Positions 1 through 5,980 of a stretch of DNA of 15,710 bases are shown in pieces. Below the pieces are notes generated by a model. That model saw only the letters and a list, made by a program, of their open reading frames with translations, did not search any database and was not told the origin of the DNA. Position 1 is the first letter of the stretch; each line of letters starts with the position of its first letter. This stretch comes from Candidatus Liptonbacteria bacterium RIFOXYD1_FULL_36_11 (lineage in GTDB: Bacteria > Patescibacteriota > Minisyncoccia > UBA6257 > XYB1-36-10), in NCBI GenBank assembly GCA_001821375.1, contig MHLG01000029.1:3543-19252 (forward strand), written 5' to 3'. The translations under genes were made by a program, and so were the position numbers.

Positions 1-30
1 CTGCCGGCAGGCAGGCGGCAGGCAGGGGTA
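1..30. repeat. GC-rich GGCAGGCAGG-type repeat
   Basis: This short GC-rich tract in an AT-rich region is built from overlapping CTGCC/GGCAG units (CTGCCGGCAG at 1-10 is a perfect palindrome, followed by two further GCAGGCAGG-like units). It could fold into hairpins and looks like an extragenic palindromic repeat. It may continue upstream of the window, so its full extent and its relation to the preceding gene cannot be seen. Confidence 0.5.
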
Positions 31-37
31 AATTCCA

Positions 38-66
38 GTTAAATAATAAAGAAATTTAACGGGGTA
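38..66 (+). repeat. Hairpin plus ACGGGGTA element, copy 1
   Basis: A perfect 7-bp inverted repeat (GTTAAAT 38-44, ATTTAAC 54-60) runs directly into ACGGGGTA, giving the core ATTTAACGGGGTA at 54-66. The same core with a hairpin just before it recurs at 2357, 3282 and 7606. The core ends 4 bp before the putative -35 box of smc. Confidence 0.6.
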
Positions 67-70
67 TTTT

Positions 71-99
71 TTGGAGTTTTAATGGATTACCAATATAAT
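71..99 (+). promoter_or_regulatory. Predicted smc promoter, near-leaderless
   Basis: A perfect -10 box TATAAT (94-99) has a weak -35 TTGGAG (71-76) at 17 bp spacing. The -10 ends 8 bases before the smc ATG at 107, so the transcript is predicted to start at or within about two bases of the start codon. The AGAGGA at 101-106 abuts the ATG and is too close to act as a Shine-Dalgarno site. Confidence 0.5.
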
Positions 100-106
100 A
101 AGAGGA

Positions 107-2278
107 ATGTTTTTAAAGAGATTAGAGCTTAACGGATTTAAATCTTTCGCGGGAAAGACGGTTTTGGATTTTCCAAAAGGCGTAACGGCGATTGTAGGGC
201 CGAACGGTTCGGGAAAATCAAATGTTATAGATGCAATAAGATGGCTTTTAGGAGAAAGGGACGCAAAAAGTTTGCGCGGGGGAAAAATAGAAGATTTAAT
301 TTTTGCGGGAACGGATGGAAAGGCAAAACTGGGAGTAGCTGCAGCAGCTTTAATTTTTGATAATAGCTCAAAATTTTTTCCGGTTGATTTTAACGAGGTA
401 GAAATTAAAAGGCAGATAGCACGTGATGGGGAATCATCTTATTTTATAAATAAGTCTGAAGTGAGACTAAAAGACATTATAGAGCTTCTTTCAAAATCAA
501 GGCTGGGAACAAAAGGAGTGATTGTGGTAGGACAGGGGAATAGCGATATTTTTATAAAAGCCAATCCGGTTGAAAGAAGAGAAATGGTGGAAGAGATTTT
601 AGGACTTAGGGAGTTCAGAATAAAAAAAGAAGAGGCGGAAAGGAAGTTAAGAAACACTTTTATAAATACGGATAAGGTTAAGGCTTTAATTGAGGAAGTT
701 TTGCCGCATTTAAGGTTTTTAAAAAAACAGACGGCAAAGTGGGAAAGGAGAAGCGAAGTAGAAGAACAACTAGAGATATTAGAAAAGAATTTTTTTGGGT
801 CAAAGAGGGCGGAGATTGAAAAGAATTTTTTTGGGCTAGATCCGAAAGAGTCTGAACTTAGCAAAAAAGAAGGTTTGACGAGAAGGGAATTAAGGGAAAA
901 AGAAGAAGAGCTTAAAAAAGTGGAGGACTTGGAGCCGGAGAGCCGGGCTTTACTTGTTAAGATAAGAGCAAGAAGAGAAGAAGTTTTAAGGAAAAAAAAC
1001 GTGGCGGAGAAAGAGCTTGGCGGACTGGAAGTGCGGCTCTTGATGGCGGAAAAGGAAGAAGAAAAAGGACAGGTTGATTCCGGAAAAGCAGTAAGTTTTT
1101 TAGAGGAAGTTTTTAAAAAAGCAAAGGAGGTGGTAGAAAGCGGTTTTAACGTTGATTTAGCAGTGGCACTGGTAAGAAAAATAGCGGAAGGCGGAGAGAA
1201 AATTTTTTCTTTTTCAGAAAAGCGGGAAGCGGGGGCAGTGGAAGAAATAAGAGCAAAACAGAAAAAAAATTACGAAGAGGTGGATATTTTTGACCGAGAG
1301 ATTAAAGAGATAAATGCGAAGGAGGCGGGATTGGAAAGAAATTTGGAAAAGTTTACTGATAATTTTAAGAAAGCTTTTACGGAAGTGGAAAAGGTAAAAG
1401 AGGAAGTAAATAGGATTTTAGCGGAAAAAAATAAAGTAGTTTTAGAGAAGGAAAGGTGGAATTTTAAACTTCAGGAATTAAAGGCGCAGGTGGAGCAAGC
1501 GGGGAGAAGTTGGAATACGTTTTCTTTAAAAGACGCGGAATTTTTAAGAGAAGAAGAACTAATAGAAACAGAAAAGAAAATTTTTAAGTTGAGAGGAGAG
1601 CTTTTTGCTATGGGAGAAGTAGATCAGGCTTTAGTAAAGGAAGCAAAAGAAACAGAGGATAGGCATAATTTTTTAGTGACGCAAATAGCAGATCTTTTAA
1701 AAGCCTCTGAAGATTTAAAGGAGATGATTAGAAATCTAGCTGAAAAAATTCATGAGGAGTTTAATGAGGCTTTAGTGCTAATTAATAAAGAGTTTGATAA
1801 ATTTTTTAAAATGATGTTTAAGGGTGGACACGCTAAGCTTTTATTAAGAAAAGAAGAAGTAGTGGCGGAAGGTGAAGAAGGAGAAGAAAGGAAGGAAAAC
1901 GAGGAAGCGGAGAAAGTGATAATAAAAGAAGCAAGAGATATAGAAGCGGGGTTAGAGATAAATTTATCTTTGCCGAAGAAAAAAGTTACTAACTTAGAAG
2001 TGCTTTCAGGAGGAGAGAGAAGTTTAGTGTCTTTAGCGGCTTTATTCGGATTGATTTCAGTGTCGCCTCCGCCGTTTTTAGTTTTAGATGAGGTGGATGC
2101 TCCACTGGATGAAAAAAACGCCTTGCGGTTTGCGGAAATGATAAAGGATTTTTCTGAAAAATTGCAGTTTATTGTGGTAACGCATAACCGAGCGACGATG
2201 GAGGCGGCGGATGTTTTGTATGGTGTGACTCTTGGGGAAGATGGAGCGTCTAAGGTGGTTTCGCTAAAGCTTAGCTAG
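107..2278 (+). CDS. smc: Short hinge-less SMC-like chromosome segregation ATPase
   Basis: SMC proteins are ABC-type ATPases that organise and segregate chromosomes. The N-terminal head starts in the canonical way (FLKRLELNGFKSF), with Walker A GPNGSGKS at residues 31-38 and a Q-loop glutamine at 142. The C-terminal head has the signature LSGGERSL at 633-640, Walker B FLVLDEVD at 657-664 and a VVTHNR switch. Between them lies charged coiled coil (about 170-590). At 723 residues it is far below the usual 1150-1200. No SMC hinge is recognisable, and the protein has no cysteine, which excludes a Rad50 CxxC zinc hook. The stretch around 325-380 is less coiled-coil-like and may be where the arms turn. 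An acidic insert (about 595-620) precedes the signature. No ScpA or ScpB gene lies nearby. Family assignment is firm; dimerisation is unknown. Confidence 0.93.
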   Translation: MFLKRLELNGFKSFAGKTVLDFPKGVTAIVGPNGSGKSNVIDAIRWLLGERDAKSLRGGKIEDLIFAGTDGKAKLGVAAAALIFDNSSKFFPVDFNEVEIKRQIARDGESSYFINKSEVRLKDIIELLSKSRLGTKGVIVVGQGNSDIFIKANPVERREMVEEILGLREFRIKKEEAERKLRNTFINTDKVKALIEEVLPHLRFLKKQTAKWERRSEVEEQLEILEKNFFGSKRAEIEKNFFGLDPKESELSKKEGLTRRELREKEEELKKVEDLEPESRALLVKIRARREEVLRKKNVAEKELGGLEVRLLMAEKEEEKGQVDSGKAVSFLEEVFKKAKEVVESGFNVDLAVALVRKIAEGGEKIFSFSEKREAGAVEEIRAKQKKNYEEVDIFDREIKEINAKEAGLERNLEKFTDNFKKAFTEVEKVKEEVNRILAEKNKVVLEKERWNFKLQELKAQVEQAGRSWNTFSLKDAEFLREEELIETEKKIFKLRGELFAMGEVDQALVKEAKETEDRHNFLVTQIADLLKASEDLKEMIRNLAEKIHEEFNEALVLINKEFDKFFKMMFKGGHAKLLLRKEEVVAEGEEGEERKENEEAEKVIIKEARDIEAGLEINLSLPKKKVTNLEVLSGGERSLVSLAALFGLISVSPPPFLVLDEVDAPLDEKNALRFAEMIKDFSEKLQFIVVTHNRATMEAADVLYGVTLGEDGASKVVSLKLS
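782..835 (+). repeat. In-frame 18-bp direct repeat inside smc
   Basis: GAAAAGAATTTTTTTGGG occurs identically at 782-799 and 818-835. The 36-bp period is exactly 12 codons, so the motif EKNFFG appears twice in the proximal coiled coil (about residues 226-243). It looks like a small tandem duplication in coding sequence. Confidence 0.7.
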
Positions 2279-2341
2279 ATAAAAGTTTAAAGTTAAAAAG
2301 TCTAGAAAGTTTATTTTATGAGATAGTTGTAAAGCGAATTT

Positions 2342-2369
2342 AATAAGGTAAATCTTATTTTACGGGGTA
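2342..2369 (+). repeat. Hairpin plus ACGGGGTA element, copy 2
   Basis: A small inverted repeat (AATAAG 2342-2347, CTTATT 2354-2359) leads into the core ATTTTACGGGGTA at 2357-2369. The core ends 4 bp before the rpsP -35 box. The rest of the 2279-2410 gap is AT-rich with short AAAGTT-like runs; I see no terminator for smc there. Confidence 0.6.
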
Positions 2370-2373
2370 AGTT

Positions 2374-2401
2374 TTGACATTTTAATTTTTGCCATTATAA
2401 T
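2374..2401 (+). promoter_or_regulatory. Predicted rpsP promoter, leaderless
   Basis: A consensus -35 TTGACA (2374-2379), 16-bp spacer and consensus -10 TATAAT (2396-2401). The -10 ends 10 bases before the rpsP ATG, so the mRNA would carry about 0-3 leader bases. No Shine-Dalgarno sequence lies between. This is the best-matched promoter in the window. Confidence 0.75.
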
Positions 2402-2410
2402 ACAGAAACA

Positions 2411-2764
2411 ATGCTGACTATAAAGTTTAAAAGACAAGGAAAAAAACATCAGGCGTCTTATAGAGTGATAGTATCTGAAAAAGGAAAAAAACTTTCCGGG
2501 AGATTTTTAGACGATCTTGGTTTTTATAATCCCCACACTAAAGAGTCTTCACTAAAGGAAGAAAAAATAAAATATTGGATGGAAAAAGGGGCGCAGCCGA
2601 CTGATACTTTGTTTAATTTATTAGTAAAGAAAGGGTTAATAAGTGAAAGAAAAAAAAGAGTGGTTGTTTCAGTGTCTAAAACTTTAAAGAAAAAAGAAGT
2701 AAAAAAGGAGGATAAGAAAGAAGAAGAAAAAGCGGTGGAAACAGTGGTAGAGGCAGTGGAATAG
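2411..2764 (+). CDS. rpsP: 30S ribosomal protein bS16
   Basis: bS16 is a small-subunit protein that stabilises 16S rRNA during 30S assembly. The first 80 or so residues follow the family closely: MLTIKFKRQGKKHQASYRVI, then LGFYNPHT, and KYWMEKGAQPTDT before LLVKKGLI. The remainder (about 90-117) is a low-complexity Lys/Glu tail ending in a valine/glutamate-rich segment, which makes the protein about 30 residues longer than typical. khpA follows 95 bases downstream with its own promoter, an rpsP-khpA order known from other bacteria. The start at 2411 is supported by the family N-terminus and by the promoter immediately upstream, which predicts a leaderless message. Confidence 0.96.
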   Translation: MLTIKFKRQGKKHQASYRVIVSEKGKKLSGRFLDDLGFYNPHTKESSLKEEKIKYWMEKGAQPTDTLFNLLVKKGLISERKKRVVVSVSKTLKKKEVKKEDKKEEEKAVETVVEAVE

Positions 2765-2769
2765 CTTTA

Positions 2770-2798
2770 TTGACTTTTTTTATGTTTTTTGCTATAAT
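2770..2798 (+). promoter_or_regulatory. Predicted khpA promoter
   Basis: TTGACT (2770-2775), 17-bp spacer and consensus TATAAT (2793-2798) start six bases after the rpsP stop codon. The predicted transcript would have a leader of about 55 bases before the khpA ATG, unlike the leaderless promoters elsewhere in the window. The leader is purine-rich but has no clear GGAGG. Confidence 0.65.
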
Positions 2799-2859
2799 TT
2801 TAAAAAGTTTTGAAAGGTCGAAAGATTTAGAAGATTAGAAAGAAAGAATAAAAAAAGAA

Positions 2860-3180
2860 ATGTCTTTGACAGTAGATCAGGAGTTTCTTGAGTTCTTGGT
2901 TAAGTCGATTGTTGACCATCCGGAAGATGTAAAAATTGACCGCAAAGTTGACGAAATGGGAGTTTTGCTCTCCTTGAGAGTGCATTCCCAAGACATGGGC
3001 CAAGTGGTTGGCAGACAGGGAGCAACGGCTAAGGCTATTCGTTCTCTTCTTAGAATTGTGGGTGTTAAGAATAATGCTCGCGTTAATCTAAAGATTGAAG
3101 AGCCGGAAGGAGGAAGCCGCCCACCGAGGCAATCTTCGGATTCGTCTGTTGATAAAGCTGTGGCTGACCTGAACTTATAG
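2860..3180 (+). CDS. khpA: KhpA-type KH domain RNA-binding protein
   Basis: This is a small single-KH-domain protein of the KhpA (YlqC) family, which binds RNA, usually with KhpB/Jag, and affects division and RNA stability in other bacteria. The RNA-binding GxxG loop is clear at about residues 51-58 (VGRQGATAKAIR), preceded by a conserved VHSQDMGQV strand. The N-terminus (FLEFLVKSIVDHPEDV) also fits. At 106 residues it is slightly longer than usual because of a Ser/Pro/Arg-rich tail. It follows rpsP but has its own predicted promoter and ends in a strong terminator. Its codon choice appears less A-biased than that of the neighbouring genes. No khpB lies in the window. Confidence 0.9.
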   Translation: MSLTVDQEFLEFLVKSIVDHPEDVKIDRKVDEMGVLLSLRVHSQDMGQVVGRQGATAKAIRSLLRIVGVKNNARVNLKIEEPEGGSRPPRQSSDSSVDKAVADLNL

Positions 3181-3190
3181 AACGACTAAA

Positions 3191-3226
3191 AAAAGAAAAC
3201 CCCGACGAAAGTCGGGGTTTTCTTTT
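3191..3226 (+). terminator. Intrinsic terminator after khpA
   Basis: A perfect 16-bp inverted repeat with a GAAA tetraloop (left arm 3191-3206, loop 3207-3210, right arm 3211-3226) has a CCCCGAC/GTCGGGG core flanked by A-rich and T-rich arms. It begins 11 bases after the khpA stop. The symmetric A and T tracts could let it work in both directions. Confidence 0.93.
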
Positions 3227-3259
3227 TTAGAGTCCATCTAGTGAAATAATTTGTTTTGC

Positions 3260-3294
3260 AAAATAAAATCCTTTGGATTTTATTTTACGGGGTA
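3260..3294 (+). repeat. Hairpin plus ACGGGGTA element, copy 3
   Basis: A perfect 12-bp inverted repeat (AAAATAAAATCC 3260-3271, loop TTT, right arm 3275-3286) runs directly into ACGGGGTA; the core ATTTTACGGGGTA spans 3282-3294. This is the strongest hairpin of the four copies. It ends 6 bp before the predicted efp -35 box. Confidence 0.7.
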
Positions 3295-3300
3295 AATTTA

Positions 3301-3328
3301 TTGACGGAGGAAGGGAAATATGGATAAT
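3301..3328 (+). promoter_or_regulatory. Predicted efp promoter, leaderless
   Basis: TTGACG (3301-3306), 16-bp spacer and GATAAT (3323-3328). The -10 ends 10 bases before the ATG at 3338, the same distance seen for rpsP and rpsB. If this promoter is real, the ATG at 3320 lies within the spacer and is not transcribed. The GGAGG at 3306-3310 could instead be a Shine-Dalgarno site for 3320, so the two readings compete. Confidence 0.5.
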
Positions 3329-3337
3329 AGACAAAGT

Positions 3338-3904
3338 ATGGGAGTAATAGCAAATAATATAAAAAAAGGTGATTGCGTGATTTTTGATGGCGAGCCGTAT
3401 GAAGTTTTGGATAAAGAACATGTGGCGATGCAACAGAGGCGGGCAGTGGTGAAAATGAAAATAAGGCAGTTGAAGAGTGGTAAGGTGATGGATAAATCAA
3501 TTTTAGCTTTAAACGAGGTGGAGACGCCGGAAGATTTAGAAAAAGGAACGGCAGTTTTTGTTTATTCTAAAGGACAGGAATATTGGTTTCACGAGGCGGG
3601 AAAGCCGCAAAACCGTTTTGTTTTAAAAGAAGAGTTTATTGGAACGCAGGGAAAATTTTTGAAGTCGCAGATGGAAGTGAATACTCTAAGTTTTGACGGA
3701 AAAATAATAAAGATAAATTTACCGGTGAAGTATGAGTATAAAATAGTAGAGGCGCCGCCGGCAGTAAAAGGAGCGACAGCGGCGGGAGGGGGAAAGCCGG
3801 CAAAAATAGAAACGGGAGCGATGGTGAGCGTGCCAATGTTTGTGGAAGCGGGAGATGTGATAATAGTTAATACGGAAAAAGGAGAATATGTAAGTAAGGC
3901 GTAG
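3338..3904 (+). CDS. efp: Elongation factor P with an atypical tip loop
   Basis: EF-P binds between the P and E sites and rescues ribosomes stalled at polyproline stretches. All three OB-like domains are recognisable: GDCVIFDGEPYEV near the N-terminus, a middle domain, and a C-terminal domain with APPAVKGATA, KIETGAMVSVPMFVEAGD and EKGEYVSKA. The tip loop is odd. Where most bacteria have HVKPGKGGA, with the modified Lys/Arg, this protein has HVAMQQRRA. The residue aligned with E. coli Lys34 is glutamine, followed by two arginines. I chose ATG 3338 because the family N-terminus starts there and a promoter fits just upstream. An in-frame ATG at 3320, adding six residues (MDNRQS) and preceded by GGAGG, is the alternative. 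The gene ends in a terminator shared with truB. Confidence 0.92.
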   Translation: MGVIANNIKKGDCVIFDGEPYEVLDKEHVAMQQRRAVVKMKIRQLKSGKVMDKSILALNEVETPEDLEKGTAVFVYSKGQEYWFHEAGKPQNRFVLKEEFIGTQGKFLKSQMEVNTLSFDGKIIKINLPVKYEYKIVEAPPAVKGATAAGGGKPAKIETGAMVSVPMFVEAGDVIIVNTEKGEYVSKA

Positions 3905-3923
3905 TAGAAAAAAGATAAATATA

Positions 3924-3951
3924 AAAAAACGCTTCAAGAAAGGCGTTTTTT
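3924..3951. terminator. Probable bidirectional terminator between efp and truB
   Basis: AAAAAACGC (3924-3932) pairs with GCGTTTTTT (3943-3951) around a 10-base loop, with A and T tracts on either side. It lies 19 bases after the efp stop. The truB stop codon (TGA on the minus strand, 3934-3936) falls in the loop, so the two converging genes appear to share it. Only three G-C pairs form, so strength is moderate. Confidence 0.6.
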
Positions 3952-4875
3952 GTTTAGATGTTTAGTGTTTTTAGAAAAAAGAAAAAAAGAGTTAGAAACT
4001 TTTACGGAAGGGGGACCGAGTTTAGCTTGCGTTTCTAAATTAGAAAGAGCGGAGAGGAGGCCGGTAGCGGAAAATTCTAAGAAGTCATCAGGAAGATTCG
4101 CAGCTGTGCCAACAAGATTAAGCTCGGACATTTTTTGACGGAGGAAGGCACGGAAGCCGACACCTTGAACAAGACCAAAAATGGTTCCAGTTAATGTAAT
4201 AGAGTTTTCTAAATTTTCTAAAGAAAGGGCATTTTTTAAGGAGTAGGTTTTTTCGTTGGCGATTATTTTGGTGCGAATAAGATTTTTTAAGTAAGCATCA
4301 CTGGAAAGTTTTTTTGCAAGATCGTGGGCGAAGGAACGGATATAAAAGCCAGAGGAGACAAGAAGGTGGATTTTAAGAATAGGGGGAGAGTAATTAATAA
4401 CAGAAAAATCATAAAGGATAACTTCTGATTTTTTTGCTTCTGGTTTTATGTTTTGGCGGGCGAGATCGCTAGAGCGGCGACCGGAGATTTTTTTAGCGGA
4501 GAAAAGAGGGGCGATTTGGGGAAAAGGAGAATTTAAAGGAAAAGATTTTAAAGTTTCTATAATTTCTTTTTTGGAAGGGATTTTTTTTGAGGCGGTGAGC
4601 AGTTTTCCTTCAGGGTCTAAGGTGTCGGTTGTTTTTCCAAATTCAATTTCCGCTTCATATTCTTTTTTTGAGTTTTTTAAGAAGAGGGGCAGAAGGCGGG
4701 TGAAGTGGCGGCTAACGCCAACTATAAGAAGACCTTCGGCAAATTTATCCAAAGTGCCGCCGTGGCCGGTTTTATCTTTTTCTCCAGTTTTTTCTTCAAT
4801 AATTTTTTTGAATTTATTAAGAAAAGCGGCGGAGGTGATATTAGTAGGTTTATTTAAGAGAAAGAGACCTTCCAT
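3934..4875 (-). CDS. truB: TruB pseudouridine-55 synthase fused to an acylphosphatase-like domain
   Basis: TruB makes Psi55 in the T-loop of tRNAs. Residues 1 to about 220 carry the family motifs: LFLLNKPTNITS, GHGGTLDKFAEGLL with catalytic Asp43, KKEYEAEIEFGKTTDTLD, PLFSAKKISGRRSSDLAR, and SSGFYIRSFAHDLA. The usual PUA or TruB-C domain is missing. Instead, about residues 226-300 match the acylphosphatase fold: GLVQGVGFRAF with the catalytic arginine at 242, GTAANLPDD with the catalytic asparagine at 260, and GPPSVKVSNSFF. The reading frame is continuous, so this is a true fusion in this sequence. Acylphosphatases cleave acyl phosphates; here the fold may instead serve in RNA or protein binding (inference). 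The gene converges on efp. I find no convincing -35 box upstream. The lone TGA stop lies in the shared terminator. Confidence 0.92.
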   Translation of the reverse strand: MEGLFLLNKPTNITSAAFLNKFKKIIEEKTGEKDKTGHGGTLDKFAEGLLIVGVSRHFTRLLPLFLKNSKKEYEAEIEFGKTTDTLDPEGKLLTASKKIPSKKEIIETLKSFPLNSPFPQIAPLFSAKKISGRRSSDLARQNIKPEAKKSEVILYDFSVINYSPPILKIHLLVSSGFYIRSFAHDLAKKLSSDAYLKNLIRTKIIANEKTYSLKNALSLENLENSITLTGTIFGLVQGVGFRAFLRQKMSELNLVGTAANLPDDFLEFSATGLLSALSNLETQAKLGPPSVKVSNSFFLFSKNTKHLNKKRLS

Positions 4876-4959
4876 AGAAAGAGTTAAAAGTTTATAAAGT
4901 TGGAAAGTGGTAGGTAGTCCTTCGTTAAGAACTCAGGATATAAAAGGAATTATAACTGG

Positions 4960-4979
4960 ATTCCGGCGTGCGCCGGAAT
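4960..4979. repeat. 20-bp palindromic element of the ATTCC...GGAAT type
   Basis: Two 9-bp perfect arms (ATTCCGGCG, CGCCGGAAT) surround TG, flanked by CTGG and GACA. The shape recalls dRS3-like ATTCC-N-GGAAT repeats that occur in many unrelated bacterial genomes. Here it lies between the truB start and the dcd terminator. The rest of the 4876-5098 gap is AT-rich with no convincing gene. Confidence 0.55.
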
Positions 4980-5056
4980 GACAGAAAAAAATTTTAAAAT
5001 TAAAAATTATCAGTTTAAGGCTGATTTAAGTTTAGGGTTTAAAGAGGGGAATGTAA

Positions 5057-5089
5057 AATAAAAAAATGCAGCCTAGTGAGGCAGGCTGC
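5057..5089 (-). terminator. Intrinsic terminator after dcd
   Basis: On the minus strand a stem GCAGCCT/AGGCTGC (plus-strand 5083-5089 and 5068-5074) with an 8-base loop is followed by an A and then a T-rich run (plus-strand A-tract from 5066 downward). It starts 9 bases after the dcd stop codon. Confidence 0.85.
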
Positions 5090-5098
5090 GGGAAATAA

Positions 5099-5806
5099 TT
5101 AGTGTTGGCCGGAGAATTTTGCTCCCTTTTTCTTTAGGTAAGGAACAGAAACTTCTGAAGTTAATTGATTAAAACTTAAAGAGGCAATTCTCATTCCGGG
5201 GACGAGATTTAAGTTGCAACTTCCTCCGTTTTTAACTTCTAAAGTAAGAAAACCGCAAAAGCCGGCGTCAAATCTGGAAGATGTAATATGAGTGGTTATT
5301 CCTTTTCTTGCAAAACAACTGCGTCCATCAAGATTAGCTTCAAGATTGTAAGGAATGCAAATGACTTGCTTTGTAAAAATATTGACTTGCATACCAACGG
5401 GAAGCTCAAAAATTTCCCCGTTTTTTAAATCAAAGCGTTTCCAAGATTGGTCTATTTGGGTGATGCCGGTATGTTGTTCTAAGAGGGAACGATTGTGATG
5501 ATTATCACGAAAGTCTACGACAAACAATCGGATAACGATTTCGTTGTTTATCTTTACAATTTCTAAAGGGACATCAGGGACTTCTAGTTTTCTTCCAAGA
5601 TCAAGGTCAATACTGCTTGGTCCGAGGTAAATATCCAGGTCTGGCATTGGATCGATTATTATTTCTCCTTTTTTAAGGGAGGTGTCCAGTTTTTTAGGGA
5701 TGTCTTTTTTGGATATTCTTTCCATAATTTCTTCAGGGGAAGAGTCTAATCCAATATCAGAAAAAGCGCGAAGTCTTTTTTTTATTTCTTTGTCGGCTAG
5801 CTTCAT
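5099..5806 (-). CDS. dcd: dCTP deaminase
   Basis: Dcd deaminates dCTP to dUTP, or to dUMP in bifunctional forms, supplying the uracil nucleotide for dTMP synthesis. The dUTPase-like fold motifs are SSIDLDLG (64-71), GRSCFARKGITTH (161-173) and FDAGFCGFLTLEVKN (179-193) with the expected catalytic Glu190. The protein is 235 residues, longer than the usual 190 or so. An insertion of about 30 residues sits between the N-terminal helix (MKLADKEIKKRL) and the first core strand. I cannot tell from sequence whether it is monofunctional or a DCD-DUT. It is divergent from the thymidylate synthase gene at 5981, the next step of the pathway. An AGGAAG Shine-Dalgarno (plus-strand 5812-5817) lies 5 bases before the ATG. 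Confidence 0.93.
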   Translation of the reverse strand: MKLADKEIKKRLRAFSDIGLDSSPEEIMERISKKDIPKKLDTSLKKGEIIIDPMPDLDIYLGPSSIDLDLGRKLEVPDVPLEIVKINNEIVIRLFVVDFRDNHHNRSLLEQHTGITQIDQSWKRFDLKNGEIFELPVGMQVNIFTKQVICIPYNLEANLDGRSCFARKGITTHITSSRFDAGFCGFLTLEVKNGGSCNLNLVPGMRIASLSFNQLTSEVSVPYLKKKGAKFSGQH

Positions 5807-5854
5807 TTTTTCTTCCTTTCTTTAATATTTTTTTGTTTTTTTGTTGCTGGTAAG

Positions 5855-5884
5855 ATATTAGGTTAAAAGGAGGCGATTTGTCAA
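5855..5884 (-). promoter_or_regulatory. Predicted dcd promoter
   Basis: On the minus strand there is a consensus TTGACA (plus-strand 5879-5884), an 18-bp spacer and TAATAT (plus-strand 5855-5860). This predicts a leader of about 42 bases containing the AGGAAG site. Its -35 overlaps the -35 of the divergent thymidylate synthase promoter on the other strand. Confidence 0.55.
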
Positions 5885-5907
5885 TTCTGAATGTTTTGTG
5901 GTATAGA
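5878..5907 (+). promoter_or_regulatory. Predicted thymidylate synthase promoter with extended -10
   Basis: TTGTCA (5878-5883), 18-bp spacer and TATAGA (5902-5907) preceded by TGG, an extended -10 (TGn). The predicted leader is about 67 bases and ends in a good AAGGAG (5967-5972), 8 bases before the ATG. The -35 shares five base pairs with the divergent dcd -35. Confidence 0.6.
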
Positions 5908-5980
5908 TAAGTCAGAAAAATTGAAAAATAAAAAAGTGTAGCTTTGATAATTAATACCAGGGCAAGAAGGAGAAGATAAA

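Noticed and set aside
1..30. Start of a CRISPR array
   Set aside because: The short GGCAGG units lack unique spacers and regular repeat length, and no cas genes are present; it looks like a palindromic extragenic repeat.
439..864. Open reading frame of 141 codons on the minus strand inside smc
   Set aside because: Phe/Ser-rich low-complexity product expected from the reverse of Lys/Glu-rich coding sequence; the smc frame is well supported.
3306..3322. GGAGG at 3306-3310 as Shine-Dalgarno for an efp start at 3320
   Set aside because: Not excluded, but the family N-terminus aligns from the ATG at 3338, and a TTGACG/GATAAT pair with the same geometry as rpsP and rpsB fits that start. Kept as the alternative start.
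3934..3936. Recoding of UGA as glycine, as in some Patescibacteria
   Set aside because: No gene here has an in-frame UGA at a conserved position, and the truB UGA lies in a terminator at a sensible protein end. The standard code explains everything, although only one gene uses UGA as stop.
4448..4897. Open reading frame of 149 codons on the plus strand opposite truB
   Set aside because: It is the antisense of clear truB motifs, has no recognisable family features and no promoter or Shine-Dalgarno of its own.
5921..5951. TTGAAA/GATAAT as the thymidylate synthase promoter
   Set aside because: The spacer is 19 bp and both boxes are weaker than the TTGTCA/TGGTATAGA pair just upstream, which has an extended -10.
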